From: Marseilla massiliensis
GTDB lineage: Bacteria; Bacteroidota; Bacteroidia; Bacteroidales; Bacteroidaceae
Reading direction: 5' to 3'
Length of the DNA: 64,000 nt
Assembly (NCBI RefSeq): GCF_016899955.1
Contig: NZ_JACJJL010000001.1
Location: forward strand, 62,001-126,000
Shown here: positions 43,105-52,429 of the stretch, one piece after another
Numbering within the stretch: position 1 is the stretch's first letter
Layout: every line of letters begins with the position of its first letter
Notes under the pieces: generated by a model
What the model was told of the DNA's origin: nothing
What the model saw: the letters and a program-made list of their open reading frames with translations, nothing else
Database searches by the model: none
Translations under genes and position numbers: made by a program

Positions 43105-45075
43105 TTAATCCTCTTCCTCCGGGCGGTCTTCCTCTATTACAAGGTTCTCTATGATAAAGTTCTGGCGCTCGGGCGTGTTCTTGCCCATGTAATATTCAAG
43201 CAGCTTCTGCACTTGGTCTGTCTTGTGCAGAGTGACCTGCTCGAGGCGCATGTCGGGCCCGATGAAGTGCTTGAACTCGTCGGGCGATATTTCGCCAAGA
43301 CCCTTGAAGCGGGTTATCTCCGGGTCGGGGCCAAGGTCGGCAATGGCGCGCACCCGCTCGTCTTCAGTGTAGCAGTAGCGGGTGATGAAGTCTGTCTTCT
43401 TGCCAGCGTCGGCCCTGGCGTCGGCAGCGGCCACCACGGCGCGGTTCTTTATCTTGGTGCGCCTGTTGCGCACGCGGAACAGCGGTGTCTGGAGCACGTA
43501 GACATGGCCTTTCTTTATCAGGTCGGGGAAAAACTGCAGGAAGAAGGTGATGATGAGCAACCGTATGTGCATGCCGTCGACGTCGGCGTCGGTGGCCACA
43601 ATCACCTTGTTGTAGCGCAGCGTGTCAAGGCCGTCCTCGATGTCGAGCGCGGCCTGCAGCAGGTTGAACTCCTCGTTTTCGTAAACCACCTTCTTGGTGA
43701 GCCCGAACGAGTTGAGGGGCTTGCCGCGCAGCGAGAACACGGCCTGGGTGTTTACGTCGCGGCTCTTGGTGATGCTCCCGCTGGCCGAGTCGCCCTCGGT
43801 GATGAAGATGCAGCTCTCCTCCTTGCGGTCGTTCTTGGCGTCGCTGAAGTGTATGCGGCAGTCGCGCAGCTTGCGGTTGTGCAGGTTGGCCTTCTTGGCC
43901 CTCTCCCTGGCCAGCTTGGTCACCCCGGCCATGGCCTTGCGCTCTTTCTCGCTCTCCTGTATCTTCTGAAGCATGGCGTCGGCCACGTCGGCGTGCTTGT
44001 GCAGGTAGTTGTCCACCTCGGTCTTCACGAAGTCGCCCACATACTTGTTTATGCTCACCCCGCCGCCCGGCGCCATGGTGAGCGAACCGAGCTTTATCTT
44101 TGTCTGGCTCTCAAACATGGGCTCCTCCACGTTGATGGCTATGGCGGCCACGAGCCCGTTGCGTATGTCGGTGTACTCGAAGTTCTTGCCGTAGAACTCC
44201 TTGATGGTGCGGGCAATGTGTTCCTTGAACGCGCTCTGGTGGGTGCCTCCCTGCGTGGTGTGCTGTCCGTTGACAAACGAGTGGTACTCCTCGCCATACT
44301 GGTTGGTGTGGGTGAAGGCAATCTCGATGTCCTCGCCCGTCAGGTGTATGATGGGGTATATGCCGTCGGTGGTCATGGTGTCGTTGAGCAGGTCCTTGAG
44401 GCCGTGGCGGCTGAGTATGCGGCGGCCATTGTGCATTATTGCCAGCCCGGTGTTCAGGTATGTGTAGTTGCGGAGCATCGTCTCCACGATGTCGGCGTGG
44501 AAGGAGTAGCCCGTGAACAGTGTGGCGTCAGGCTCGAAGAATATGTACGTGCCGTTCTCGTCGGTACTGTCCTCGGTGGAGTCTGAGGTGAGCACGCCAC
44601 GCTCAAACGTGGCCCGGCGCACCTTTCCGTCGCGGTACGACCTCACCTCGAAGCGCGAGCTGAGCGCGTTGACGGCCTTGACGCCCACGCCGTTTAGCCC
44701 CACGCTCTTCTTGAAAGCCTTGGAGTCATACTTGCCGCCGGTGTTGAGCACGCTGACGGCCTCGATGAGCTTGCCCTGCGGTATGCCGCGGCCGTAGTCG
44801 CGCACGCTGACGCGGAGGTTGTCTTCGATGTCAACCTCTATGCGGTCGCCGGCGTGCATCTTGAACTCGTCGATGGAGTTGTCGATGACTTCCTTGAGCA
44901 GCACATAGATGCCGTCCTCGGGCAGCGAGCCGTCGCCAAGCCGCCCTATATACATGCCCGGCCTTGTCCTCACATGCTCCATGTCGGACAGGTGGCGTAT
45001 GTTGTCGTCTGTGTATTCCACGGGCTGTTGCCCGCCATTTCCAATGATGTCTGTGTTTATGTCGTTTTCATTCAT
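43105..45075 (-). CDS. parE: DNA topoisomerase IV subunit B (type II topoisomerase ATPase subunit)
   Basis: 656 residues. GHKL ATPase: [10 protein letters not shown] (the Mg-binding Asn), DYGRGIPQG and [14 protein letters not shown]. The Toprim domain has [20 protein letters not shown] and the usual C-terminal PLFRVRN. Length and sequence suit ParE rather than the shorter or longer GyrB forms, but without comparison GyrB cannot be excluded. No parC lies beside it. Upstream is the inverted CTCCCAG array A7. Confidence 0.88.
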   Translation of the reverse strand: MNENDINTDIIGNGGQQPVEYTDDNIRHLSDMEHVRTRPGMYIGRLGDGSLPEDGIYVLLKEVIDNSIDEFKMHAGDRIEVDIEDNLRVSVRDYGRGIPQGKLIEAVSVLNTGGKYDSKAFKKSVGLNGVGVKAVNALSSRFEVRSYRDGKVRRATFERGVLTSDSTEDSTDENGTYIFFEPDATLFTGYSFHADIVETMLRNYTYLNTGLAIMHNGRRILSRHGLKDLLNDTMTTDGIYPIIHLTGEDIEIAFTHTNQYGEEYHSFVNGQHTTQGGTHQSAFKEHIARTIKEFYGKNFEYTDIRNGLVAAIAINVEEPMFESQTKIKLGSLTMAPGGGVSINKYVGDFVKTEVDNYLHKHADVADAMLQKIQESEKERKAMAGVTKLARERAKKANLHNRKLRDCRIHFSDAKNDRKEESCIFITEGDSASGSITKSRDVNTQAVFSLRGKPLNSFGLTKKVVYENEEFNLLQAALDIEDGLDTLRYNKVIVATDADVDGMHIRLLIITFFLQFFPDLIKKGHVYVLQTPLFRVRNRRTKIKNRAVVAAADARADAGKKTDFITRYCYTEDERVRAIADLGPDPEITRFKGLGEISPDEFKHFIGPDMRLEQVTLHKTDQVQKLLEYYMGKNTPERQNFIIENLVIEEDRPEEED

Positions 45076-45110
45076 GCTTGCTGGTTATTTGATAGAGAAG
45101 GCTAATTGAT

Positions 45111-45362
45111 GGGAGGACTGGGAGAGCTGGGAAGACTGAGAGTTCTGAGAGAGCTGGGAGTGCTGAGAGAGCTGGGAGTGCTGAGAGAGCTGTTTACGCC
45201 GCTCAATCTGTTTCAGAGCTCCCAGAACTCCCAAAACTCCCAGGGCTCTCAGAACTCCCAGGGCTCCCAGAACTCCCAGCCCTCTCAGAACTCTCAGAAC
45301 TCCCAGAACTCCCAAAGCCCCCAGCCCTCCCAGAACTCCCAGAACTCCCAGTCCTCTCACAA
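45111..45362. repeat. Inverted CTCCCAG array pair A7
   Basis: Nine units of GGGAGNNCT type (45111-45191), a 27-base spacer, then sixteen CTCCCAGNN units (45219-45362). The two arms are inverted copies and could form a long hairpin of imperfect pairs. The right arm reaches into the stop codon of the GNAT gene at 45357; the left arm begins 35 bases before parE. Confidence 0.9.
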
Positions 45363-46502
45363 TCCCTTCCTATAGCACCTCCGGCGCTTGTGCTGCACCT
45401 TGTCCAGATACTGCCACTGGCTCTGCACGTTCTCGTTGGTCTCCATCTCCACCTGGCTCTCGCCCCACTTGAAGCCGTACTTCCTGTACCAAGGTATCAG
45501 GTCGGCAAACATCAGGGCATTGGCCCCTTTCATGCGGTACTCAGGCAGCACGCCCATGAGCAGCAGGTCGACACCTTCGGTCTTGTGGAACTTCAGGGCC
45601 CGCAGCACGTGCCACCAGCCAAATGGCCACAGCCTGCCGTCGCGGCACTTCTGGAATGCCCTCGACAGCGACGGGATGGTGATGCCCACACCCACCAGCT
45701 TACGGTCGGCGTTCCAGTCTTCCACCAGGGTGATGAGGTTGAGGTCGGCCATGGGCAGGTACATGTCCACATACTGGTCTATCTGCCTCGGGGTGAGCTG
45801 CGAGTAACCGTAAAGGTCCTTGAATGTCTCGTTTATCACCTCGAATATCTTCTGGCCGTAGCCCTCGCGCAGCACCTCGCGGCGGGTGAGCTTCTTCACG
45901 TGCAGGTTGTAGCGCTGCTCAACCATACGGGCCACCTTGGTGTACTTGTCGGGTATCTCGTCGGGCACGAACATCTTGAACTCCACGTAGTCGTTGTCCT
46001 TCTCCCATCCGCCCATGGACTCGATGTGCTGCGGGTAGTAGGGGTAGTTGTATATGGTGGCCTGGGTGCCCAGCTGGTCGAAGCCTTCGGTCAGCATGCC
46101 CTCGGGGTCCATGTCGGTGAAGCCCAGCGGGCCCACTATCTCGGTCATGCCCCTCTCGCGGCCCCAGTCTTCGACAGCCTTCAACAGGGCCGACGACACC
46201 TCGCGGTCGTCGACGAAGTCAATCCAGCCGAAGCGCACGCTCTTGCGCTGCCAGCGCTCGTTGGCGCGGTTGTTGACGATGGCTGCCACGCGGCCCGCCA
46301 CGCGACCGTCTTTGTAGGCCAGGAAATAGTCTGCCTCGCAGAAGTCGAAAGCGGCGTTCTTGTCCCTCGACAGGGTGCGCAGCTCGTCGCTCCTAAGGTT
46401 GGGTACATCATAAGGGTCGCCCCGGTACAGGTCATAGTGAAACTGGATGAATTCCTCGAGGCCCTTGCGGTCGGCCACTTTTACAATTCTTACTGATGAC
46501 AT
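45357..46502 (-). CDS. GNAT-like N-acetyltransferase family protein
   Basis: 381 residues. A GNAT-like core is suggested by DYFLAYKDGRVAGRVAAIVN (about 58-77) and by a second half with VGVGITIPSLSRAFQK and LLLMGVLPEYRMKGANALMF. Such double-domain proteins are common in Bacteroidetes and unassigned. The substrate is unknown. The stop codon lies in the last unit of array A7. Confidence 0.7.
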   Translation of the reverse strand: MSSVRIVKVADRKGLEEFIQFHYDLYRGDPYDVPNLRSDELRTLSRDKNAAFDFCEADYFLAYKDGRVAGRVAAIVNNRANERWQRKSVRFGWIDFVDDREVSSALLKAVEDWGRERGMTEIVGPLGFTDMDPEGMLTEGFDQLGTQATIYNYPYYPQHIESMGGWEKDNDYVEFKMFVPDEIPDKYTKVARMVEQRYNLHVKKLTRREVLREGYGQKIFEVINETFKDLYGYSQLTPRQIDQYVDMYLPMADLNLITLVEDWNADRKLVGVGITIPSLSRAFQKCRDGRLWPFGWWHVLRALKFHKTEGVDLLLMGVLPEYRMKGANALMFADLIPWYRKYGFKWGESQVEMETNENVQSQWQYLDKVQHKRRRCYRKGL

Positions 46503-46572
46503 TTTGAAAGCAATGTTTACTTTTAAAACACGTGGCGCATGGGGAAGCTTGACGATTCCGCCGCGCCCACTG

Positions 46573-46580
46573 CAAAGGTA
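46573..46580 (-). promoter_or_regulatory. -7 box of the GNAT-like gene
   Basis: Minus strand TACCTTTG followed by C. Confidence 0.5.
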
Positions 46581-46633
46581 GGCATAAAAATCAAAAAGAG
46601 AAAGAAATATTTGGAAATTTCAACATTTTAGAG

Positions 46634-46641
46634 TATTTTTG
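46634..46641 (+). promoter_or_regulatory. -7 box of the OmpA-like gene
   Basis: TATTTTTG, about 45 bases before the ATG. Confidence 0.5.
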
Positions 46642-46685
46642 TAGCCAAACAAGACGATTGCGAAACAACATCAAAATTTGGGACA

Positions 46686-47771
46686 ATGAATAACAAGACT
46701 ATGTTCGCGCTTGCTCTTGGCTTGCTCTTATCCGCACCGGCAATGGCGCAGGACAACGGCAACGAAGGGCTGAAATCCTACAATTTCGTGGAGGCGCAGG
46801 GCGGCATGCAGTTCACGCCCACCGATGCAAAGAACAGCAAGTTGATAACGCCGATGACATCGCTGTCGTTCGGAAGGTTTTTCGCCCCTGCCGTGGGAGC
46901 CAGGCTGCACGTGAGCGGATGGCAGGGCAAGAGCGGGTTCGAGAGGGCCGGGCTGAGCTCTTACTACAAGTGGAACTACATTACCACCGACATCGACCTG
47001 ATGCTTAACCTCAACAAGCTTTTCAGCAAGAAAAACCACGCCGTCAACGCCATGCTCATCGGAGGTGTCGGACTGAACACCTCGTGGGGCAACGACGAGG
47101 CTCTCAAGCTGGCCGACAACCCGGAGCTCAACATGCCATTCGCATGGGACGGCACCCGGCTGAGCCATAACATCAGGGCCGGAATAAGGATCGAGACCGA
47201 CGTGACGAAACCCGTGGGCGTGTCGCTCGAGGTGACGGCAAACAGCCTCGACGACAGGTTCAACTCGAAATACAACAACAGCGACGACTGGATGATTACG
47301 GCACAACTCGGCGTAAGCTTCCGCTTCGGCCACAAGTACAACCAGCGCAAGGCTGCGCCCGAACCCGCCCCGGAGCCCAAGCCGCAGCCCACACCGGCGC
47401 CCAAGCCCCAGCCCACACCGGCACCGAAGCCAGAGCCCAAGCCCGAGACGCTGAAGGAGGAGGTGTTCTACCAGATACGCCAGTCCGACCCGGCAAAGGC
47501 TACCGAAGAGCTCAAGGCCGTGGCCGAGTTCATGAAGCGCAACCCCGAGGCCAAGGTGAGCATCACGGGATACGCCGACAAGGGAACCGGCAACGCCAGG
47601 ATAAACAAGAAGTACTCGCAGGAGCGCGCCAACAAGTTCAAGGACGAACTGGTGAAGAACTATGGCATCAATGCCTCACGGATAATCACCGACGCCAAGG
47701 GCGACACCGTGCAGCCGTTTGCCGACAACGACAAGAACCGCTGCGTCATTATCATCGGCCCGGTAAAGTGA
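46686..47771 (+). CDS. OmpA-family outer-membrane protein
   Basis: 361 residues: signal peptide (MNNKTMFALALGLLLSAPAMA), a beta-barrel-like N-terminal domain (about 30-215, ending FRFGHKYNQRK), a Pro-rich hinge of repeated PKPQPTPA, and a C-terminal peptidoglycan-binding OmpA domain (ITGYADKGTGNARINKKYSQ, RANKFKDELV). It ties the outer membrane to the wall. Probably highly expressed. Confidence 0.93.
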   Translation: MNNKTMFALALGLLLSAPAMAQDNGNEGLKSYNFVEAQGGMQFTPTDAKNSKLITPMTSLSFGRFFAPAVGARLHVSGWQGKSGFERAGLSSYYKWNYITTDIDLMLNLNKLFSKKNHAVNAMLIGGVGLNTSWGNDEALKLADNPELNMPFAWDGTRLSHNIRAGIRIETDVTKPVGVSLEVTANSLDDRFNSKYNNSDDWMITAQLGVSFRFGHKYNQRKAAPEPAPEPKPQPTPAPKPQPTPAPKPEPKPETLKEEVFYQIRQSDPAKATEELKAVAEFMKRNPEAKVSITGYADKGTGNARINKKYSQERANKFKDELVKNYGINASRIITDAKGDTVQPFADNDKNRCVIIIGPVK

Positions 47772-47795
47772 CACCGGAAAGGCAACACGCTGGGG

Positions 47796-49004
47796 TCAGC
47801 CCCTGACCGGGGTGGCCTTTGAACACACGAGCAGGACGTGGGTCCTGTCTGCGAGGGTGGTGGCGAAGACATAAACGCCGCCACCCTCGCCCAGTTTCAG
47901 GCGGCGGCGCAACTCGGCCACAGTCAAGGGGAAGTTCCTCACAGCCACGTTGGCACGGCCGATGCCCGACAACGCCTCGCGCAACAATCGCTTGTTCATC
48001 GTCGTGGCCCGCTCTATCACGAAGCCGCGCCCCGGAAAACCGTCAACGGGCCCGCCCGACACAAACAGGTGACTGTCGCGGCCCAGGGCTCTCACACCGA
48101 AGCGGCGCTCCAACAGCCCGAAGCAACCGGCTTTCATCACCGAGGCGTTGGGCTCGTAGACCATCATGCCCCGAAGCCCATCAAGACTTGCAAAGCCGCA
48201 GGGCGTGGACGGCACGGGGCCAATCCCTGAGGCATCGAAAGCAAAGTCCGAACCGTCGTTCACGCAATGCACAGACAACCCGACGCCACAGCCCTTGCCC
48301 ATCACAAGCAGCAGCTCCTTGCACTCGCCGCCCACCGACACAATGTGCACCTCGCCCACCTCGCCACCCATGTCGGCCACGGCCTTGCGCCAGTCGAGCA
48401 TGGGCGACAGCTTCACCATCACACTGTCGGCCTTGGCAAGCATCGTGCCGCGCAGCGCGGCCACGTCGGGCGTGCAGTCGCTCACGGCAAAAGTGCGCCC
48501 GCCAACCGCATCACGGCGGGCAGGGTCAACATATATCAGGCCCGCCGGGCCCATGCGCTCCAGATATTCGGCGGAATCGGCGCACACCACCTCCGCCTGG
48601 CCAAGGCCCAGCAGCCCGAAATTGGCCGAGGCAATGGCACACAGCCCAGGCTGCCGCTCCACATACGTCGCCGACGCAAAGGCAGGAGCCATGAAGGCAA
48701 AATCGACGCCAAAGCCGCCGGTGAGGTCCACCAACCGCCCGCCGCCGGCCACCCTGCGTGCCACAGCAGCCTTGTATGCAGCAGCAGCCTCGCCCGAGCA
48801 TTGCTCCATCGACAGGTGAGGCGGATATACAATGCCGTCAACGGCAGCCCACGACGGCAACTTGCGCCGCGCCATCTGCCGCCCGGCAATCTGGTCAAGG
48901 GCAAAAGGCATGTCCACCCCCGGATGCCGCCCGCCCTGCAAAGCCAGCCGGCGCACATCGTCACCGGCATGTTCATTGATAAATGATAAAGTTTCTTGAT
49001 TCAT
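47796..49004 (-). CDS. SAM-dependent methyltransferase with a THUMP-like domain
   Basis: 402 residues. The SAM site is VDLTGGFGVDFAFMA (about 91-105) and the second motif IYVDPARRD. A C-terminal domain of about 90 residues (NVAVRNFPLTVAELRRRLKL region) resembles the THUMP-like domain. An RNA methyltransferase role is likely but not proven. Convergent with ompA; the CTCCCAG array A8 is upstream. Confidence 0.8.
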   Translation of the reverse strand: MNQETLSFINEHAGDDVRRLALQGGRHPGVDMPFALDQIAGRQMARRKLPSWAAVDGIVYPPHLSMEQCSGEAAAAYKAAVARRVAGGGRLVDLTGGFGVDFAFMAPAFASATYVERQPGLCAIASANFGLLGLGQAEVVCADSAEYLERMGPAGLIYVDPARRDAVGGRTFAVSDCTPDVAALRGTMLAKADSVMVKLSPMLDWRKAVADMGGEVGEVHIVSVGGECKELLLVMGKGCGVGLSVHCVNDGSDFAFDASGIGPVPSTPCGFASLDGLRGMMVYEPNASVMKAGCFGLLERRFGVRALGRDSHLFVSGGPVDGFPGRGFVIERATTMNKRLLREALSGIGRANVAVRNFPLTVAELRRRLKLGEGGGVYVFATTLADRTHVLLVCSKATPVRG

Positions 49005-49048
49005 GACAGTAGTTTATGGTTTCAGAGCTCAAAGCCCCACCATCCGGT

Positions 49049-49111
49049 CTCCCAGAGCTCCCAGTCCTCCCAGAGCTCCCAGCTCTCCCAGAGCTCCCAG
49101 CTCTCCCAGCA
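49049..49111 (+). repeat. CTCCCAG array A8: seven units
   Basis: Seven units in phase, ending against the 3' end of the four-helix-bundle gene. Confidence 0.85.
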
Positions 49112-49115
49112 CTCC

Positions 49116-49673
49116 TCACCCCCTCTTTCCCTTCCTGTATTCCAGTCGGGCCCGGGTCATCTGTTCCCTTATCCCCCCTTCCTCCAGGAATCGTTTCTTG
49201 GCGGTATCGATAAGCCTGGCCAGCAGATAGTCAGCCTGGTGGATGAGCACAATGGCAATGTTAGCAATAGCCCCGGGCGAGCGCCCCTCCATCCGCTCAC
49301 GGTAGAAAGCCGAGTCAGGGTGCTCCCTGCACACCCTCCTCGTCTGCACAGCCTTTGGCGATTCCTTGTGCCACAGCTCAAGGTTGCGCACACGCAGATA
49401 GTCAGCATAGTCGGCCAGCAACTCCTGCAGACTGGCCTTGGCCACATTGTACAGCTTAATTTCAGTCTCTCGCGATGCCGTTGCCGCCGCACTGCCCTCC
49501 ACAATGTTCTGTTTGCCGCTGCGTGCAGCCTGCAACATCTGGTCAACCGTCCGGTCTCCCCTGGAAAGATAGTGGTTTACAAAAAAGTAAGTGACATCAT
49601 ATATACACTCAGCCTTCTTGTAAGCTATCAGTTCCTCATAATGTCCCAACTGCGGTAAGAAAGCATTCGGCAT
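49116..49673 (-). CDS. Four-helix-bundle protein
   Basis: 185 residues, mostly helical, with the family signature QAARSGKQNIVEGSAAATAS and the DYLRVRNLELW segment. The family is related to proteins encoded in 23S rRNA intervening sequences and is of unknown function. Its promoter box is 49718-49725. Confidence 0.8.
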   Translation of the reverse strand: MPNAFLPQLGHYEELIAYKKAECIYDVTYFFVNHYLSRGDRTVDQMLQAARSGKQNIVEGSAAATASRETEIKLYNVAKASLQELLADYADYLRVRNLELWHKESPKAVQTRRVCREHPDSAFYRERMEGRSPGAIANIAIVLIHQADYLLARLIDTAKKRFLEEGGIREQMTRARLEYRKGKRG

Positions 49674-49717
49674 AAGACATTGATTTCGTTAACATTAAGA
49701 TTGTCAGACACAATATG

Positions 49718-49725
49718 CAAATATA
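49718..49725 (-). promoter_or_regulatory. -7 box of the four-helix-bundle gene
   Basis: Minus strand TATATTTG followed by C. Confidence 0.5.
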
Positions 49726-49877
49726 GCCAAAATCAAGCAACAGCAAAGCTTTTTTCTTTAGAAAATACGCCCAAGCCGCAAAAACCATACAAATAAGCCA
49801 ATAAAAGAAAAGCCAAGACGAATTTGCCTTGCGGCATAACGCCATAAAGCTGCATTTTGATGATGAGGTAGCCAGCA

Positions 49878-49967
49878 CTCCCAGCTCTCCCAGTACTCCC
49901 AGTCCTCCCAGCTCTCCCAGCTCTCCCAGTCCTCCCAGCACTCCCAGCTCTCCCAGCTCTCCCATCA
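49878..49967 (+). repeat. CTCCCAG array A9: ten units
   Basis: Ten units in phase; the last ends three bases before the stop codon of the MATE gene. The stretch 49726-49877 has no gene. Confidence 0.85.
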
Positions 49968-49970
49968 CTC

Positions 49971-51305
49971 TCACCCTTCCCTCAGCCTCCTCTCAAAAGC
50001 CATCCTATAAAGCACCCCGGCGCACGTCAGGCACACCGGGAAAGCCCACCACACCCCCACCAGGCCATACCCCAGCCTTATGCCAAGAAACCAGCCAAGC
50101 GGCAGCGACACAATGAAATAAGAGAAAAAGGCAATATACATCATAGGCTTAACATGCGCCATGCCGCGCAAGGCGTTGGCAAACGTGCACTGCAACCCGT
50201 CGCCAAACTGATAAGCCATGAGCGGTATCACCGTCTGGGCCACCAGGGCACACACCTCACCACTGTCGGTGAACCAAAGGCTCAGCTGACCGCGCAACAG
50301 GAATATGGGCACAGCCACCACACAAGCAATGACAAGGATTATGCGGAAACCGGCCGACGCCGTGGCCCGCGCCGCCGACAGGTCGCCCTGCCCCCTGAAG
50401 TAACTCACGCGCACGGCCACGGCTGCCCCCATGCCGTAGTACACCATGTAGAACAGCTGCGATACCGTGAGCATCACCTGGTGGGCGGCGAGCGCCGTGG
50501 TACCTATCCAACCCACCAGTATCGCCGAGAGCGAGAATGCAGCCGACTCCATGCCCATCTGCAAGGCCAGAGGCCAACCCAGGGCGTTGACACGCCACAA
50601 CAGATGCCTGTCGAGGCCGCCCGCACGGAACCCCTCGCTGTAGGCCGAACACCGCGGTGAGAAAAAGAACAGCAGGGCGAAGGCCGCGGCCATGCCCACG
50701 CGGGATACCAGCGTCGAGATGCCGGCACCGAGCAGCCCAAGCTCAGGGAACGGCCCTACACCGTATATGAGAAGCCAGTTGCCTGCAATGTTCACCACAT
50801 TGCCGCCAACAAGCACGGCCATGGGGGTCTTCGTGTCACCCACGGCATCGAAAAACTGCTTGAAAGTGTTCATCCAGCACACAAAAGGGAGCGAAACCAT
50901 GTTAACCAGCAGATAAGGGCGCATCAGCGGCAACAGTTCGTCGGGCTGGCCCAACAGGTGGAGCCCAAAGTAAAGGCCCGACAGCACAACAAGCAGCAGC
51001 ACCGCCAGCAGCGTACTGCCCACAAGCCCGGCGCGCACCGTGGCACCTATGGCCGCCGTCTCGCCACGCCCGTGACTGTAGCCCACCAAGGGCGTCAGAC
51101 CGTACGAGAAGCCCATGGCAAAGATAACGAAAAGCATGAACATGGTGTTTACAAAACTGGCTGCCGCCAGCTCTTCCATGCTGTGGTGCCCCACCATGAG
51201 CGTGTCGGCAAAACCGAGCACGATGTTGCCTATCTGCCCTACAACAATTGGCACCCCAAGCGAAATCAAAGGCGAATAATGCCTCGAGAAAGCATATTTC
51301 ATCAT
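49971..51305 (-). CDS. MATE-family multidrug/organic-cation exporter
   Basis: 444 residues from the ATG at 51305, twelve membrane helices in two halves: SLGVPIVVGQIGNIVLGFAD near the N-terminus and a matching LGWPLALQMGMESAAFSLSA at the start of the second half. It exports drugs or metabolites in exchange for sodium or protons. The -7 box at 51314-51321 leaves almost no leader. Confidence 0.92.
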   Translation of the reverse strand: MMKYAFSRHYSPLISLGVPIVVGQIGNIVLGFADTLMVGHHSMEELAAASFVNTMFMLFVIFAMGFSYGLTPLVGYSHGRGETAAIGATVRAGLVGSTLLAVLLLVVLSGLYFGLHLLGQPDELLPLMRPYLLVNMVSLPFVCWMNTFKQFFDAVGDTKTPMAVLVGGNVVNIAGNWLLIYGVGPFPELGLLGAGISTLVSRVGMAAAFALLFFFSPRCSAYSEGFRAGGLDRHLLWRVNALGWPLALQMGMESAAFSLSAILVGWIGTTALAAHQVMLTVSQLFYMVYYGMGAAVAVRVSYFRGQGDLSAARATASAGFRIILVIACVVAVPIFLLRGQLSLWFTDSGEVCALVAQTVIPLMAYQFGDGLQCTFANALRGMAHVKPMMYIAFFSYFIVSLPLGWFLGIRLGYGLVGVWWAFPVCLTCAGVLYRMAFERRLREG

Positions 51306-51313
51306 AGCGGGCG

Positions 51314-51321
51314 CAAAGTTA
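51314..51321 (-). promoter_or_regulatory. -7 box of the MATE gene, leaderless arrangement
   Basis: Minus strand TAACTTTG followed by C; the ATG is 8 bases further on. Confidence 0.55.
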
Positions 51322-51480
51322 GCACAATGACACCAAACAGGCAAGCCACTGCGCGTTTTTTAGGCTGGAAGGACAATAAAGAGCCATGGGCCAACGCCGC
51401 CACACCCATGCTTCAAGCCACAGACCGGTCGACGGCAACAGGACGAACAGTGGTGGCCGAATGCCGTTTGGAATGAAAAA

Positions 51481-51512
51481 TCCCCGCCGCGGAACGATGT
51501 CCGCAGCGGGGA
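51481..51512 (-). terminator. Terminator of hsp20
   Basis: TCCCCGC-GCGGA pairs with TCCGC-GCGGGGA; on the minus strand TTTTTC follows. Confidence 0.7.
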
Positions 51513-51590
51513 AAGCACCATATATAACTTAAAAACCCAGTCAAGAAAACCACGCCTTACCATCCTGGCCCAGGCCAAAAGGCCATGGCG

Positions 51591-52016
51591 TCAACCAATC
51601 TCAATCTTGCGGCAGGCCTTCTTGGCAGCCTCCTCGCATTTAGGCAGGTCAATGGTAAGCACGCCATTGTCGACATGCGCAGCCACCTTGTCCTTCACCA
51701 CGTCGTCGGGCAACAGCAGCGTCTGCTCATACTTGCTGTAAGCAAACTCACGGCGCAGGTAGTGCTCCTTCTTGTCCTCATCCTTTTTCTCGGCCTTGCT
51801 CTCCATCTTGATGTGCAGGTTGCCGTCATCGTCGATGTTGACCTCAAAGTCTTCCTTCTTCAATCCCGGCGCAGCCACCTCAACCACGTAAGCCTTGTCG
51901 GTCTCCTTCACGTTGATGGCCGGTGCCGTAGCCTTGGTGCGCGGCATGAAGTCGGTGTCAAAGAAATCACTGAACACATCAGGTATCCATGAGTTTCTGT
52001 TCAATACTGGTAACAT
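51591..52016 (-). CDS. Small heat-shock protein (Hsp20/alpha-crystallin)
   Basis: 141 residues from the ATG at 52016 (an upstream TTG is less likely). The alpha-crystallin domain is clear: AYVVEVAAPGLKKEDFEVNI, then LRREFAYSKYEQTLLLPDDV and ending VDNGVLTIDLPK. A holding chaperone in the cytoplasm. I see no standard TAnnTTTG box immediately upstream, so it may use another sigma factor. Confidence 0.93.
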   Translation of the reverse strand: MLPVLNRNSWIPDVFSDFFDTDFMPRTKATAPAINVKETDKAYVVEVAAPGLKKEDFEVNIDDDGNLHIKMESKAEKKDEDKKEHYLRREFAYSKYEQTLLLPDDVVKDKVAAHVDNGVLTIDLPKCEEAAKKACRKIEIG

Positions 52017-52248
52017 AATCAATCCTCCTATTTTTTGTTTTGCCCTTTGTTGTTAATGTAGCGGCCCCGGCAGCCCAACCATACGGCCCGGCCCCTCGGC
52101 CTGCTGGAAGCCCTCGCTTTTGCTCGCAACTCCCGATAACGTAAGTGCAACTAACGTGCCACCCGACAAAAAACACGCCAAACCACGACAAACAGTGACA
52201 AATAGTCAGCAAAGATTAAAATAATTAAGCTTTGGTGACAAGAAGACA

Positions 52249-52426
52249 GGGAGAGCTGGGAGAGCTGAGAGAGCTGGGAAGACTGGGAGCTCTGGGAGTA
52301 CTGAGAGTACTGCCACAACAATTCTACAGTTCAGAGCTCCCAGCCCTCCCAGAGCTCCCAGTCTTCCCAGCTCTCTCAGCTCTCCCAGCCCTCTCAGCTC
52401 TCTCAGCCCTCCCAGTCCTCCCAGCC
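52249..52426. repeat. Inverted CTCCCAG array pair A10
   Basis: Seven GGGAGNNCT-type units (52249-52311), a 25-base spacer, then ten CTCCCAGNN units (52337-52426), which end at the 3' end of the sugar kinase gene. With 52017-52248 (no gene seen) this fills 413 bases. Confidence 0.9.
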
Positions 52427-52429
52427 CTA

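Noticed and set aside
43105..45075. GyrB instead of ParE
   Set aside because: Length and motif spacing suit ParE of Bacteroidetes better, but this is a judgement made without alignment.
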